From an uncultured Lachnospiraceae bacterium (GTDB lineage Bacteria; Bacillota; Clostridia; Lachnospirales; Lachnospiraceae), in NCBI GenBank assembly GCA_948473115.1, contig CAOKWI010000007.1:30142-94141 (forward strand): DNA of 64,000 nucleotides, written 5' to 3'. The notes below the pieces were generated by a model, which was not told where the DNA came from, ran no database searches, and saw only the letters and a program-made list of their open reading frames with translations. Made by a program: the position numbers and the translations under genes. Positions 35,260 to 43,971 of the stretch are shown here, one piece after another; position 1 is the first letter of the stretch; the number at the start of each line of letters is the position of its first letter.

Positions 35260-35985
35260 GTGACTATCGTGTTGTCCATAGCGGTGTGTGATGACGAGAT
35301 TCTGGAATGCTGCGGTATGGCGGGAAAGATCAGGGGAATCCTGGAAGAAATGAAAATACCCTGTACCCTGCGTCAATTCAACAGTGGCCAGGAGCTGCTG
35401 TGCGCAATAGAGGATTTTGACATTGTTTTCCTGGATATCCTCATGAAGGATTTGGATGGGATGAGGACGGCGCATATCTTTCGGGAAAAGAAGTTTGATA
35501 AGATATTGATCTTTGTTTCTTCCAGCAGGAAGTATGTATTTGAAGCCTATGATGTGGAAGCATTTCAGTATTTGCTGAAACCGGTTGACGACGGGAAGCT
35601 GAAAAGAGTACTGCAAAGGGCTGTGTTGAAATTGGAAAAGTGTCCGAAGGAATTTATGGTTATCAATAAAGAGAGGCAGAGCAAAAAGCTGTTCCTGGAC
35701 AATATTTTCTACTTTGAGATCAGGGGCAGGAGAATTGATGTGCACGGGGCAGATGGGGTCTTCACATATTACGAACAGATTGGTGCACTGGAAAACCAAC
35801 TGCGTGGAAAAGGATTTTTCCGGTGCCATAAAAGCTATCTCATAAATCTGAAATATGTGGACGGATATGACAGACAGCAAGTCATTCTGGGGAATGGGGA
35901 AAAGATCGGGATAGCAAAAAGAAGATATGAGGATTTCTGTCAAACGATCCTGGAGTATATGAGAGCAGCGGGAGGGATGTTATGA
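35260..35985 (+). CDS. LytTR-type response regulator
   Basis: The 241-residue protein has a receiver domain (SIAVCDDE, FLDILMKDLDG with the phospho-acceptor Asp near 59, LKPVDD) and a C-terminal LytTR DNA-binding domain (FYFEIRGRRIDVHGADGVFT, FFRCHKSYLINLKYVDG). It is of the AgrA/LytR type that often controls peptide signalling, surface or autolysis genes. The start is given as GTG 35260, while GTG 35269 is equally plausible. It overlaps the kinase gene by four bases. Confidence 0.9.
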   Translation: MTIVLSIAVCDDEILECCGMAGKIRGILEEMKIPCTLRQFNSGQELLCAIEDFDIVFLDILMKDLDGMRTAHIFREKKFDKILIFVSSSRKYVFEAYDVEAFQYLLKPVDDGKLKRVLQRAVLKLEKCPKEFMVINKERQSKKLFLDNIFYFEIRGRRIDVHGADGVFTYYEQIGALENQLRGKGFFRCHKSYLINLKYVDGYDRQQVILGNGEKIGIAKRRYEDFCQTILEYMRAAGGML

Positions 35986-37397
35986 TACTTGAATATGCAT
36001 GCATTTTTACAGCGATGCTGTGCTACCTGGGATATCTCTGTGCGGCAGTCGGCTTTTGCAGAAGGTATCTGGAAATTTCACGAACCGGGGAGATCCTTTT
36101 TGTGATTTTAAATGTCAGTGGCAGGATACTGGTCGATATCCTGTGTCGGTTTCACTTTGGCTGGTACGGCATTTTGATTTCGCTGGATCATGTTCTCTTT
36201 ATGGGACTGGTATTATGGCTGTTCAGGGGGACGAGAGGGAAAAAGATACTGGCGGCCTCCAGCCTGGTTGCAGTATATACGTTGACTGTAAATTTCAGCA
36301 GTTCCTTTTTATCCTGCCTGATCCTGTTCTGGAAGCATACCATGCAGGATGCGGCGGAGCCGGTTTTGGGCGGAGGGGAATGCTGCCTGATCATCAGCAT
36401 CAGTCTGGTCACGGTGATCCTGGCTGTGGATTGGAGCGCAAGACACCTGGGGGAGGTTTTTTGTTTCGTGTCAGGGAAAGGGGATATGGTGCTGGCAATT
36501 CCACTGCTGGCGGTGACTGCGGTAACTGATGTGGCAAACTGGGGAGCCGGATACGGAATACTGTTCAGAAGCGGGGGAAACATGGGCTTGTACTATGATC
36601 AGATCTTTAGTTATGCGGGGTTCTGCGTGCTGACTGCGCTATCCATGTCTGCCGTGGGGGGATACCTGTCCGGTATGAAACATATCTGGCTGGAACAGGA
36701 AAAGAGCAGGCAGTACCGTTCCCAGATTGCCGCCTATGAAATGCTGGAAGAGCAGTACACCCGGTCGGAACGGCTAAGGCATGACCTGAAAAATCATGTG
36801 ATTGCCTTGACGGGACTACTGGAAAAGAAAGAGTGGAAGAAGATGGGAAGCTATCTGGACAGTATGGCGGACAGCGCAGACTTAAGGACAGGTGAGGAGA
36901 TCACGGGAAACAGGGTGGTGGATATCCTTCTGTATCAAAAGCGGAAAAGCGCCGAAGAAAAACATATTCTCTGGGAATGTGATGTGCAGATGCCCCCAAA
37001 CTGTTGTATCAGTGAGTTTGATCTGTGTGTCCTGTTTGGAAATATTCTGGACAATGCGGTGGAGGCATGTGAAAGATTGCAGCAGGTCGGGCGGCACTGT
37101 GATCAGCCGCCGTTTATCAGCGTGCAGGCCGGGAGCATCAGGAAATGCTTTCTGCTGGAGGTGAAAAACAGTGTAAGCATGGCGGAGAAGGGTCAATCCC
37201 CGACGGCGGACAGGATCACGGTGAAAAAGAACCGGGAGGGACATGGTTTCGGATTACTGAATGTGGGTGATGTGGTGCATAAATACAATGGCGTGATGAA
37301 TACGGAAATGCGGGAGGAGACCTTTGTCACGTCGGTATTAGTGCCCCTGTGTGATCCGGACATAACATCAGATGCTTCATTTGAAACGGGAATCTAA
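35982..37397 (+). CDS. Sensor histidine kinase, AgrC-like GHKL type
   Basis: The 471-residue protein has six to seven N-terminal membrane segments (about residues 1-230), the phospho-acceptor region SERLRHDLKNHVIAL (His near 266) and a GHKL ATPase domain with LFGNILDNAVEAC and GFGLLNV. The architecture is that of AgrC/GlnK-like kinases that sense peptides or other ligands at the membrane. It overlaps the response regulator by ATGA, so the two form a two-component system. No peptide precursor or AgrB-like gene is visible nearby. Confidence 0.9.
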   Translation: MILEYACIFTAMLCYLGYLCAAVGFCRRYLEISRTGEILFVILNVSGRILVDILCRFHFGWYGILISLDHVLFMGLVLWLFRGTRGKKILAASSLVAVYTLTVNFSSSFLSCLILFWKHTMQDAAEPVLGGGECCLIISISLVTVILAVDWSARHLGEVFCFVSGKGDMVLAIPLLAVTAVTDVANWGAGYGILFRSGGNMGLYYDQIFSYAGFCVLTALSMSAVGGYLSGMKHIWLEQEKSRQYRSQIAAYEMLEEQYTRSERLRHDLKNHVIALTGLLEKKEWKKMGSYLDSMADSADLRTGEEITGNRVVDILLYQKRKSAEEKHILWECDVQMPPNCCISEFDLCVLFGNILDNAVEACERLQQVGRHCDQPPFISVQAGSIRKCFLLEVKNSVSMAEKGQSPTADRITVKKNREGHGFGLLNVGDVVHKYNGVMNTEMREETFVTSVLVPLCDPDITSDASFETGI

Positions 37398-37525
37398 CAT
37401 AGTGAAATTCCATATCCGATACAGGGTACAGGAGCCGGATGCCGCGCATATGTCAAAGACACTGATACGCGATGATTCCCGCGGGCATCGGATTTCGAAA
37501 TTCATTTTACACGGGAGGTTGGAGC

Positions 37526-38056
37526 ATGAACACAAAGACAATGGAAGGAATTGTGGGTGCAAACACAAATATGAATCTGCTGAACACGCCCATGCGGGTG
37601 TATAAAGAGGCGAGGCGCAGGGGAGATACGGGAGCCATGGAACGAGCCATGGGGTATGCCGGCGAATGTGCGGAACGGGCGGAGGAGTATAAGGCGGAAG
37701 CTGAGAAAGGCATGGAGGAGGACGCAAGGGAAGCCAGGGAAAAGGCCAGAGAAGAGTTTGAGAAGGCGATCCAAAAGCGCAGGGAAGAGAGAAAAGCCGG
37801 AGAAGCAAGAGTGACCGGGGAAGAGCGGAAGGCCGGAGAAACAAGACAGGCCGGGGAAGAGCGGAATGCCGGAGAAACGAGAGTGACCGGGGAAGAGTGG
37901 AATGTCGGAGAAACGAGAGTGACCGGAGACGGGGAAAAGCCGGAGGAACGGAACGGCGGAAACAGTCCGGAAGGCAAAAGGGAGCCTGTTACCTATACCA
38001 GAACGGGTACAGTCGTACCGGTGGGGCAGGACGCGAGTATTTCCATTTCCATATAG
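37526..38056 (+). CDS. Charged coiled-coil protein with 12-residue repeats, unknown function
   Basis: From ATG 37526 (SD gggaggttgg) the protein has 176 residues. Residues 1-40 look folded (MNTKTMEGIVGANTNMNLLN), 40-90 are a Glu/Arg/Ala-rich helix likely to form a coiled coil, and 90-140 consist of about four 12-residue units of the type RKAGETRVTGEE encoded by 36-bp DNA repeats. The C-terminus ends in TGTVVPVGQDASISISI. There is no signal peptide. It lies after the two-component pair and may belong to its output, which is only positional inference. Confidence 0.7.
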   Translation: MNTKTMEGIVGANTNMNLLNTPMRVYKEARRRGDTGAMERAMGYAGECAERAEEYKAEAEKGMEEDAREAREKAREEFEKAIQKRREERKAGEARVTGEERKAGETRQAGEERNAGETRVTGEEWNVGETRVTGDGEKPEERNGGNSPEGKREPVTYTRTGTVVPVGQDASISISI

Positions 38057-38259
38057 AAAGAGCGGATCATAAATGTTATAATACACTCATGGATTCCTTC
38101 GGTATCATGTCAGGTGAAGTCAGCATCCCCGCTACATGCACCAGGATGCTGGCACCCGCGGTACTCGTCAAGTCGTGAAACATGGCTTTATAACAGTGCA
38201 GGCACACCTGCCTGGCGCATTGGCCGTGGGAAACAAACCGGAGTCTGGGGGAAAATTGG

Positions 38260-39174
38260 ATGATATATACTGTTACGTTTAATCCGGCCATCGATTATGT
38301 CGTGGAGGTTGACAATCTGGAGGCGGGAATGACCAACCGTGCTGTCGGCGGGCAGCTTTTACCCGGAGGCAAGGGCCTGAATGTCTCTGCTCTTCTCAAC
38401 CACCTGGGCATGGACAATGTAGCCCTTGGGTTTATTGCGGGATTTACCGGCGCGGAGATCAAACGCAGCTTCCAGGCGATGGGCGGAAAATGTGATTTTA
38501 TTGAATTGAAGGAGGGAATTTCCAGGATCAATGTGAAGATCAGATCCGACAGGGAAACGGAGATCAATGGAGCCGGTCCCGCAATCGACGGCGGCTCCCT
38601 GGCAAAGCTCATGGAAAAACTGAATGCGCTGCGTGATGGCGATATTTTGGTTCTGGCAGGGAGCATACCGGCTTCCCTGCCTGACACCCTGTACAGTGAT
38701 ATCATGAAGATGCTTTCGGACCGGCAGATCATGATCGCGGTGGACGCCGCGAAAGACCTGCTCCTCAATGCGCTGCCCTGTAAGCCGTTTCTTGTGAAGC
38801 CAAACGTGCATGAGCTGGGAGAAATATTTGATGTGACGCTTCGGACCAGGGAGGAGGTGATTCCATACGCCAAAATGCTCCAGGAAAAGGGAGCGGCCAA
38901 TGTCCTGGTCTCCATGGCGGGGGAAGGGGCCGTGCTGATGGCGGAGACGGGCGAGGTATTGATGCGCGGGGCTCCCGAAGGGAAAGTGATCAATTCCGTG
39001 GGCGCGGGAGATTCCATGGTTGCGGGATTTATTGCGGGATGGTGTGAAAAGGGGGACTATACCCATGCCTTTAAAATGGGTCTGTCCGCAGGCAGCGCCA
39101 GTGCATTCTCGGAGCGACTGGCCACAAGGCAGGAGATAGAGCGGATATTCAGGCAGCTGGGAGAATGCATATGA
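38260..39174 (+). CDS. 1-phosphofructokinase family sugar kinase
   Basis: This ribokinase/PfkB-fold protein of 304 residues matches 1-phosphofructokinase: MIYTVTFNPAIDYVVEVDNL, LLPGGKGLNVSALL, LAGSIPASLP, VKPNVHELG and the anion-hole/catalytic motif NSVGAGDSMVAGF near 250. It would convert fructose 1-phosphate to fructose 1,6-bisphosphate. Tagatose-6-phosphate kinase is the main alternative. No fructose PTS or FruR gene is adjacent. Instead it overlaps a broken GH42 galactosidase gene by four bases, which hints at an old galactoside/tagatose operon. Confidence 0.85.
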   Translation: MIYTVTFNPAIDYVVEVDNLEAGMTNRAVGGQLLPGGKGLNVSALLNHLGMDNVALGFIAGFTGAEIKRSFQAMGGKCDFIELKEGISRINVKIRSDRETEINGAGPAIDGGSLAKLMEKLNALRDGDILVLAGSIPASLPDTLYSDIMKMLSDRQIMIAVDAAKDLLLNALPCKPFLVKPNVHELGEIFDVTLRTREEVIPYAKMLQEKGAANVLVSMAGEGAVLMAETGEVLMRGAPEGKVINSVGAGDSMVAGFIAGWCEKGDYTHAFKMGLSAGSASAFSERLATRQEIERIFRQLGECI

Positions 39175-39377
39175 GAAAATGGATCAACGGGAGATTAATA
39201 AACGGAAACAGGATTGACCTGGAGGTATGCTATTATCCTGAGCACTGGGATAGAAGCCTGTGGGCGGAGGACCTGGAGCGGATGCTGGCAGCAGGCGGAA
39301 ATAATACGTAAATATTGCAAGGACACTGATTTTATCACGACCAACGGTATTTTCGGCAACATAGATTACCCGCGGTT
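39171..39377 (+). pseudogene. Remnant of a GH42 beta-galactosidase gene
   Basis: ATG 39171 overlaps the preceding stop and encodes 46 residues with CYYPEHWDRSLWAEDLERML, the characteristic N-terminus of GH42 beta-galactosidases, then stops at 39309-39311. In another frame, 39290-39377 encodes DTDFITTNGIFGNIDYPRL, which resembles an internal GH42 segment about 200 residues further on. The rest is missing and the sequence runs into a fragment of the GTAACAGTTCAG repeat. This is a gene destroyed by internal deletion and repeat insertion. Confidence 0.75.
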
Positions 39378-39442
39378 GAGCCGGGAAAGCGGCGTCGGAT
39401 GCGAAGCAGACGCTTTTATGAATGTGAGGGCTGAACTGTTAC
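39378..39442 (-). repeat. Partial copy of the GTAACAGTTCAG element
   Basis: Read on the minus strand it starts GTAACAGTTCAGCCCTCACA and includes GCGTCTGCTTCGCATCCGAC, as in the full copy at 44154-44438, but lacks the other end and part of the interior. It terminates the GH42 remnant. Confidence 0.8.
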
Positions 39443-39481
39443 TAAATTTGAAATTTTTTTGAAATTTTTGAATAAAAAGTA

Positions 39482-39510
39482 TTGCAAACGGGAATTACTT
39501 CGTGTATAAT
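39482..39510 (+). promoter_or_regulatory. Promoter of tRNA-Gln
   Basis: TTGCAA (39482-39487) and TATAAT (39505-39510) with 17 bases between them, 18 bases before the tRNA 5' end. Confidence 0.8.
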
Positions 39511-39528
39511 ATATCAGGTAATGTAGAT

Positions 39529-39600
39529 AGCGCTATCGCCAAACGGTAAGGCAACGGACTCTGACTCCGTCATTTCAAGGTTCGAATCCTTGTAGCGCTG
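39529..39600 (+). tRNA. tRNA-Gln (anticodon CTG)
   Basis: A complete 72-nt cloverleaf can be drawn: acceptor AGCGCTA/TAGCGCT, D stem GCC/GGC, anticodon stem ACGGA/TCCGT with loop CTCTGAC (anticodon CTG, reading CAG), T arm CAAGG-TTCGAAT-CCTTG, discriminator G. The CCA end is not encoded. Confidence 0.95.
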
Positions 39601-39627
39601 CGACAACAGCGGTGCGCTGCTGAAAGA

Positions 39628-39662
39628 CCTCGGTGGAGAAATTCACTGGGGTTGTTTTTTGT
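39628..39662 (+). terminator. Terminator of tRNA-Gln
   Basis: CCTCGGTG (39628-39635) pairs with CACTGGGG with two G-U pairs and runs into TTGTTTTTTG. It lies 28 bases after the tRNA. Confidence 0.75.
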
Positions 39663-39869
39663 TGTAAAATCAGGGGGGTGCGGGGATTTCTGTGTTTTAG
39701 GGCGACCAGAGGTACAGATTACAACATAATCGAAATCAGGAAGATTTTCGAGGCTTCTGGCATGATGGTAGGTACTTAGCCAGTCCTTATTAACAACTTC
39801 ATATTGAAAAACCATCTGTGTTCCTTTAATGTATTAACAACCACGAAAACACACAAAGGAGTACTCACA

Positions 39870-40735
39870 GATGGTTTCTGTCAATGCATTATGCAAAAAT
39901 TTGTTGTATACAAGTTGCACAATCAGTAAGACTATATAATAGCCTTTGTTTTTGCATGGAATCCGCCCATAAGCGGAGGAAGGCGTATGAGACCAGTTTC
40001 CTGTCGGAACTGTATCCAGGAGTGGCACTATCCCGGAATACGGTTTCCGCGTTCCTGAACGATATGGGCAAAGCGCTGTCACGGATCGTCCAGTTCATGC
40101 GTAACCGTACGGCTGCCATAGCGATCGCCCACCACCTGCTTATCGACGGAACCCTGAAATCAGTTGAGTCAGAAGTCAATTCCCTTTCTGACTTTTCCAG
40201 AAAGGCAAGGACAAAAGGAACCCGGGACATATCCATCCTTTACGCATTCGATCTTGAAGGGATGAAGCCTGTCTGCTCACAGTGCTTCCCGGGCAATATG
40301 CTGGATGCCACATCATATGGGGCATTTATCTCCGACAATGGGATCACGAAAGGCATCATTGTAGCCGATAAGGGATTTCCGGAATCCACAGCGCATAAGC
40401 AGTTTAAGGCCAATCCGGATCTGCATTACCTCAACCCGGTGAAACGGAACTCGAAACTGATCGGGCGCCATAATATGCTGGACTTCACAGACATCCTTCC
40501 CGGCCATGAAGGCATCATTTTCCGTAAAGAGAAGTGTTCCGGCACTGATAAATGGCTTTACTCTTACCGCGACAGCCACAGGGCATCCAGGGAAGAGCGC
40601 GACTGGCTCAGCCGTGCCCAAAAGAGCAAAACCTACAATCCGGATACCATCCGCGAGAAACAGAAAACATTCGGCACCGTCGTCCTGGAATGTGACCTGG
40701 ACATCGATTTTTTGGCAGAATTCTATTAAACAAAA
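39870..40735 (+). pseudogene. Transposase remnant, possibly two insertion sequences fused
   Basis: A good SD and ATG 39870 open a 22-codon frame (MVSVNALCKNLLYTSCTISK) that resembles the start of ISL3-type transposases and then stops. From about 39960 another frame encodes some 255 residues of an IS4/IS1634-like DDE transposase (HHLLIDGTLKSVESEV, GIIVADKGFPESTAHKQF, NPVKRNSK) ending prematurely at DIDFLAEFY, before the last catalytic region. CCATCTGTG and CACAGATGG face each other at about 39814-39873. The element is inactive. The family calls are by eye. Confidence 0.65.
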
Positions 40736-40799
40736 AGTGATGGATAAAACTTTCCTTTGGTGGTATGATACTTATAACAACAGAAAGGATGTGATATGC

Positions 40800-40958
40800 A
40801 TGGCAACAGCTACAGCCACAAAAGCGGCAGAGACTTCCTATACAATAAATGATGCTATGGAAGTACTGTTCGGAAAACTTGATGAAGCGATTGAAGATAT
40901 GGAAAACGGAAGGGTACAGACCATAGAAGAAGCATGGAAAGAGATTGACAGTATATAA
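40800..40958 (+). CDS. Probable antitoxin of a type II toxin-antitoxin pair
   Basis: The 52-residue protein (MATATATKAAETSYTINDAM, then EVLFGKLDEAIEDMENGR) is small, acidic and helical and sits 9 bases before a RelE/ParE-like gene, the usual antitoxin position. I see no DNA-binding domain. ATG 40800 follows aaaggatg, and an extended -10 (TGGTATGAT, about 40761-40769) may be its promoter. The family is not recognised with certainty. Confidence 0.7.
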   Translation: MATATATKAAETSYTINDAMEVLFGKLDEAIEDMENGRVQTIEEAWKEIDSI

Positions 40959-40967
40959 GAGGTACAG

Positions 40968-41306
40968 ATGAATAAGCGGTATAAAGTGGTAATCGCCCAA
41001 AGCGGTAAGACTGACGTTGAAAATAAAAAACGTTATATAATCCAGAATTTCAAGTACCGTGAGTATGCTGAAAATTTTTCATCAAGAATCAAAAGAGCGG
41101 CAGAAGAATTAGCCATATTTCCGACCAGTCACCAATTAACAGGCTTCAAATATCGTGGGTATGATATTTACATGAAACCTCAAAGCAACCATCTATTATT
41201 TTATACCATAGCTGATGATAAGGATACTGTAACAGTACTCCGTATCCTGCAGGACGGTATGGATTGGGAATACATAATTCAGCGGTGGATTCAAATAAAC
41301 TCATAA
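40968..41306 (+). CDS. RelE/ParE superfamily toxin
   Basis: The 112-residue basic protein has the RelE/ParE fold pattern: YKVVIAQSGKTDVENKKRYI, SRIKRAAEELAIFPTSHQ and the C-terminal strands NHLLFYTIADDKDTVTVLRI followed by LQDGMDWE. Members cleave ribosome-bound mRNA or inhibit gyrase, and the closest branch here looks like ParE/YoeB-type but cannot be fixed by eye. It is co-transcribed with the small upstream gene. The pair lies beside a dead transposase, a usual place for stabilisation modules. Confidence 0.82.
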   Translation: MNKRYKVVIAQSGKTDVENKKRYIIQNFKYREYAENFSSRIKRAAEELAIFPTSHQLTGFKYRGYDIYMKPQSNHLLFYTIADDKDTVTVLRILQDGMDWEYIIQRWIQINS

Positions 41307-41915
41307 ACGAATGAAAGGCTCTGCGTGAGGAATTATGCAGGATCATTATTTTTGAAAATCAAGCTATAAGTTATTGCCATGCTGCTTGATTCCCGCGAGC
41401 AATGAGCCAAGTAGACGTGCTTGCACGTATATTTGGCGAATGCCGCGAGGGTCAACAACCCCGCTACTTGCCGCGGGATTGTTGACTGTCGAGGATACTG
41501 TCGACCTATGGAGCGTTGATGAACTGGCCACGGCTTTGAAACAACCTGCGTCTCCCGGAAACCGATAGATGATTCCATAGGGTATTTGAACTACAGGATA
41601 ACCTGAACTCCCTTGAGTTTACTGGATAAAATGTGTCTGGTACGCTGAACGTGTTGGGACGTTGCATGAGTATCAGATTTTCATTGATGAAAAGCCTGCA
41701 CAGGAGATGGTGAGGTGTATGATTATGAATGGACAGATGAAGAAATATCTTCATTAAACTGCATTGATATCACCCGGGTCATAATTATAAATGAACGATA
41801 GTGAACGGACAATATTTACCTGTAAGGAAGGAATTTTCTGCTTGCCAATTCATGTCTATCGTGTTACCATGTATTCGTTGACAAAAAGAAAGGATTCAGG
41901 AAAGGAGGGCTTACC

Positions 41916-41996
41916 ATGCAGGATAACAGACAACATCGGAATAGAATAGGGAAACTGACGGTCAAAGGTACAGCGCTTCGCAGATATGGTAGATAG
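41916..41996 (+). CDS. Possible 26-residue peptide, low confidence
   Basis: MQDNRQHRNRIGKLTVKGTA, then LRRYGR, is preceded by aaaggagggcttacc and followed about 60 bases later by a good terminator. The peptide is basic and of unknown function. It may be the left-over start of a lost gene. Confidence 0.25.
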   Translation: MQDNRQHRNRIGKLTVKGTALRRYGR

Positions 41997-42054
41997 TTTT
42001 GGCGTGAACAGGCTATTGTTCATTAAAACTTTTATCAGATATTCCTGCCGTGAC

Positions 42055-42077
42055 AGCACCTTTGGGGTGCTTTTTTT
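42055..42077 (+). terminator. Intrinsic terminator
   Basis: AGCACC-TTTG-GGGTGCT followed by a run of T. It separates the debris region from rtcB. Confidence 0.8.
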
Positions 42078-42187
42078 GTGCCCGATTTTAAGTAAAAAAG
42101 AGTGATAGATTGTTGTAAATCTTTCACTCACAAGCTTGCGTCTGCGCTGCATTCACAAGCTTGATATACGCAAAAAGCAGCGCAGAA

Positions 42188-43315
42188 ATGAGTGTAAACA
42201 TGAAAACAATAAAAGGCATTTATGCAGAAGCAGTCATATTCACGGACGATGTGGAGGAGTACGCGGAGGCACAGGTAAAAATGATATGCGACAACCAGGT
42301 GGCGGAGGGCAGTAAAATCCGTTTGATGCCGGACATACATCCCGGCAAGGTGGGTCCTATAGGCTTGTCCATGACAGTCGCGGATAAGGTAATTCCCCAG
42401 CTGCTGGGGGTGGATATCGGATGTGGTATGACCTGTGTGAAACTGAATAAAAACAATGCGGAGTTCCAGAAACTGGATCGGGTCATCCGGGAGAACGTAC
42501 CGTCTGGGTCTGCCATACGGAAAGCTCCCCACCATATGGCAGGGGAATTCCCTTATGCAAAGATTCGCTGTGCCAGGCATATTAACAGGCAGAAAGCGGA
42601 GAGAAGCCTGGGCACCCTAGGCGGAGGCAATCACTTCATAGAACTTGACAGAGGGGAGGGCGGAAGCCTGTACCTGGTGGTACACACGGGCAGCCGGCAT
42701 CTGGGGGAAGAGGTGGCAGGGCATTATACAAAGCTTGCCCACGCCTCCCTGAAGGGGCAGGGGCTGGAGGTTCCCTATTATATGAGTTACCTGGAAGGGG
42801 ATGAAAAGGAAGCTTACATGGAGGATGTGCAGATTGTCCAGGACTATGCTGAGCAGAACAGGCAGATCATTGTCAGGGAAATCCTGAAGGGGATGAAGTG
42901 GAAGGCGGAGGAGCAGTTCTCGGTGGCGCATAATTATCTGGATGCTTCAGGGGTGCTCCGCAAGGGCGCCATCGCCGCCGAAGAAGGAGTCAGGGTAATT
43001 ATTCCGGCAAATATGCGGGACGGCGTGATTCTCGGCATCGGACTGGGCAATGGGGACTGGAATTGTTCCGCACCCCATGGTTCCGGCAGGAGACTGAAGC
43101 GAGAGGACGTCAAATGCCGGTATACCGTATCGGATTTCAAAAAGGAAATGAAAGGCATCTACAGCAGCTGCGTGGGGGCGGATACACTGGACGAGGCACC
43201 CTTTGCCTACCGTTCCATTTCGGAAGTTGCTGAGCGGATCGGGGACACCGTCCGGATAACGGAGATTCTGAAGCCGGTCTATAATTATAAGGCCGGGAGC
43301 AGGGATATTCCTTAA
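42188..43315 (+). CDS. rtcB: RtcB family RNA ligase
   Basis: RtcB joins RNA 3'-phosphate or 2',3'-cyclic phosphate to 5'-OH using GTP and Mn2+. The protein (375 residues from ATG 42188) has the metal-site motifs LMPDIHPGKVGPIGLSM, LLGVDIGCGM (Asp, Cys), GTLGGGNHFIEL and the C-terminal APHGSGRRLKRED with the region of the guanylylated His. It is shorter than archaeal RtcB and resembles bacterial accessory RtcB types. No strong SD is visible, so ATG 42200 is an alternative start. It is followed 43 bases later by prfH. Confidence 0.92.
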   Translation: MSVNMKTIKGIYAEAVIFTDDVEEYAEAQVKMICDNQVAEGSKIRLMPDIHPGKVGPIGLSMTVADKVIPQLLGVDIGCGMTCVKLNKNNAEFQKLDRVIRENVPSGSAIRKAPHHMAGEFPYAKIRCARHINRQKAERSLGTLGGGNHFIELDRGEGGSLYLVVHTGSRHLGEEVAGHYTKLAHASLKGQGLEVPYYMSYLEGDEKEAYMEDVQIVQDYAEQNRQIIVREILKGMKWKAEEQFSVAHNYLDASGVLRKGAIAAEEGVRVIIPANMRDGVILGIGLGNGDWNCSAPHGSGRRLKREDVKCRYTVSDFKKEMKGIYSSCVGADTLDEAPFAYRSISEVAERIGDTVRITEILKPVYNYKAGSRDIP

Positions 43316-43358
43316 TTGCTAAGAAATAACAAGTACAAAAGATGTGAGGTATAAGTTT

Positions 43359-43946
43359 ATGATCATTCAGATCAGCGCAGGACAGGGACCCGCCGAATGC
43401 CAGCTGGCGGTGGCGAAGCTGTTTGAAGCGCTTAAAAAAGAATATGGGGATTTGGAAATCATTTCAAAAACCAAGGGGCATGAGAGGGGCTGCCTGGATT
43501 CCATTCGCTTTCGGACAGGGCACGACTTAAGCGGCCTGGAGGGAACAGTGCTGTGGATCAGCAGGAGCCCTTTCCGCAGGAATCATAAGAGGAAGAACTG
43601 GTATGTGGACGTGAGCGTTGTCCCGGAGATTAGTGAAATTGCAACAGATGGGGAATACCGCATCGAAAAGTTCCACTGCGGGGGGAAAGGCGGCCAAAAT
43701 GTGAATAAGGTGGAGACCGGGGTGCGGATCGTCCATATCCCTACCGGGATCGTGACCCAGTCCACAGAGGAGAGAAGTCAGCTCCAGAACAGGCAGAGAG
43801 CCATGGAAAGGATGCGGGAGAAACTCGCCGGCCTGAGGCAGGAGCAGCAGGAGAAACAGGCGGATGCCGCATGGATGGAGCACTACCGCATTGTCAGGGG
43901 GAATCCGGTGCGCACTTATGAGGGGGAACGGTTCCGGCTGTTATAG
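43359..43946 (+). CDS. prfH: Peptide chain release factor homologue PrfH
   Basis: The 195-residue protein has a class I release-factor catalytic domain with the GGQ motif (CGGKGGQNVNKVETGVRI, about residues 107-124), which hydrolyses peptidyl-tRNA, but lacks the stop-codon recognition domain of RF1/RF2. The N-terminal MIIQISAGQGPAECQLAVAK and SRSPFRRNHKRKNWYVDV are typical of PrfH. PrfH paired with RtcB is reported to rescue ribosomes whose 16S decoding region has been cut, so that RtcB can reseal the RNA. ATG 43359 follows gaggt. The pair forms an operon. Confidence 0.92.
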   Translation: MIIQISAGQGPAECQLAVAKLFEALKKEYGDLEIISKTKGHERGCLDSIRFRTGHDLSGLEGTVLWISRSPFRRNHKRKNWYVDVSVVPEISEIATDGEYRIEKFHCGGKGGQNVNKVETGVRIVHIPTGIVTQSTEERSQLQNRQRAMERMREKLAGLRQEQQEKQADAAWMEHYRIVRGNPVRTYEGERFRLL

Positions 43947-43971
43947 GATATTTTTAAACAAAAATATACAG

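Larger units (their letters stand above)
41307..42187. other. 880-bp gene-poor region with repeat debris
   Basis: I see no convincing gene. Bases 41388-41486 belong to the dispersed CCCGCGAGCAATGAGCCAAG repeat family and include the stem GTCAACAA...TTGTTGAC (41451-41486). Bases 41640-41757 could encode the end of an unknown protein (VWYAERVGTLHEYQIFIDEK, then PAQEMVR) without a start. A 26-codon frame at 41916 has a strong SD (aaaggagg) and is followed by a terminator (42055-42077). Bases 42120-42187 carry short CACAAGCTTG repeats. Confidence 0.55.

Noticed and set aside
38057..38259. Riboswitch or FruR operator upstream of the sugar kinase
   Set aside because: Only one TATAAT and a small GCAGGC/GCCTGC hairpin are visible; no known motif.
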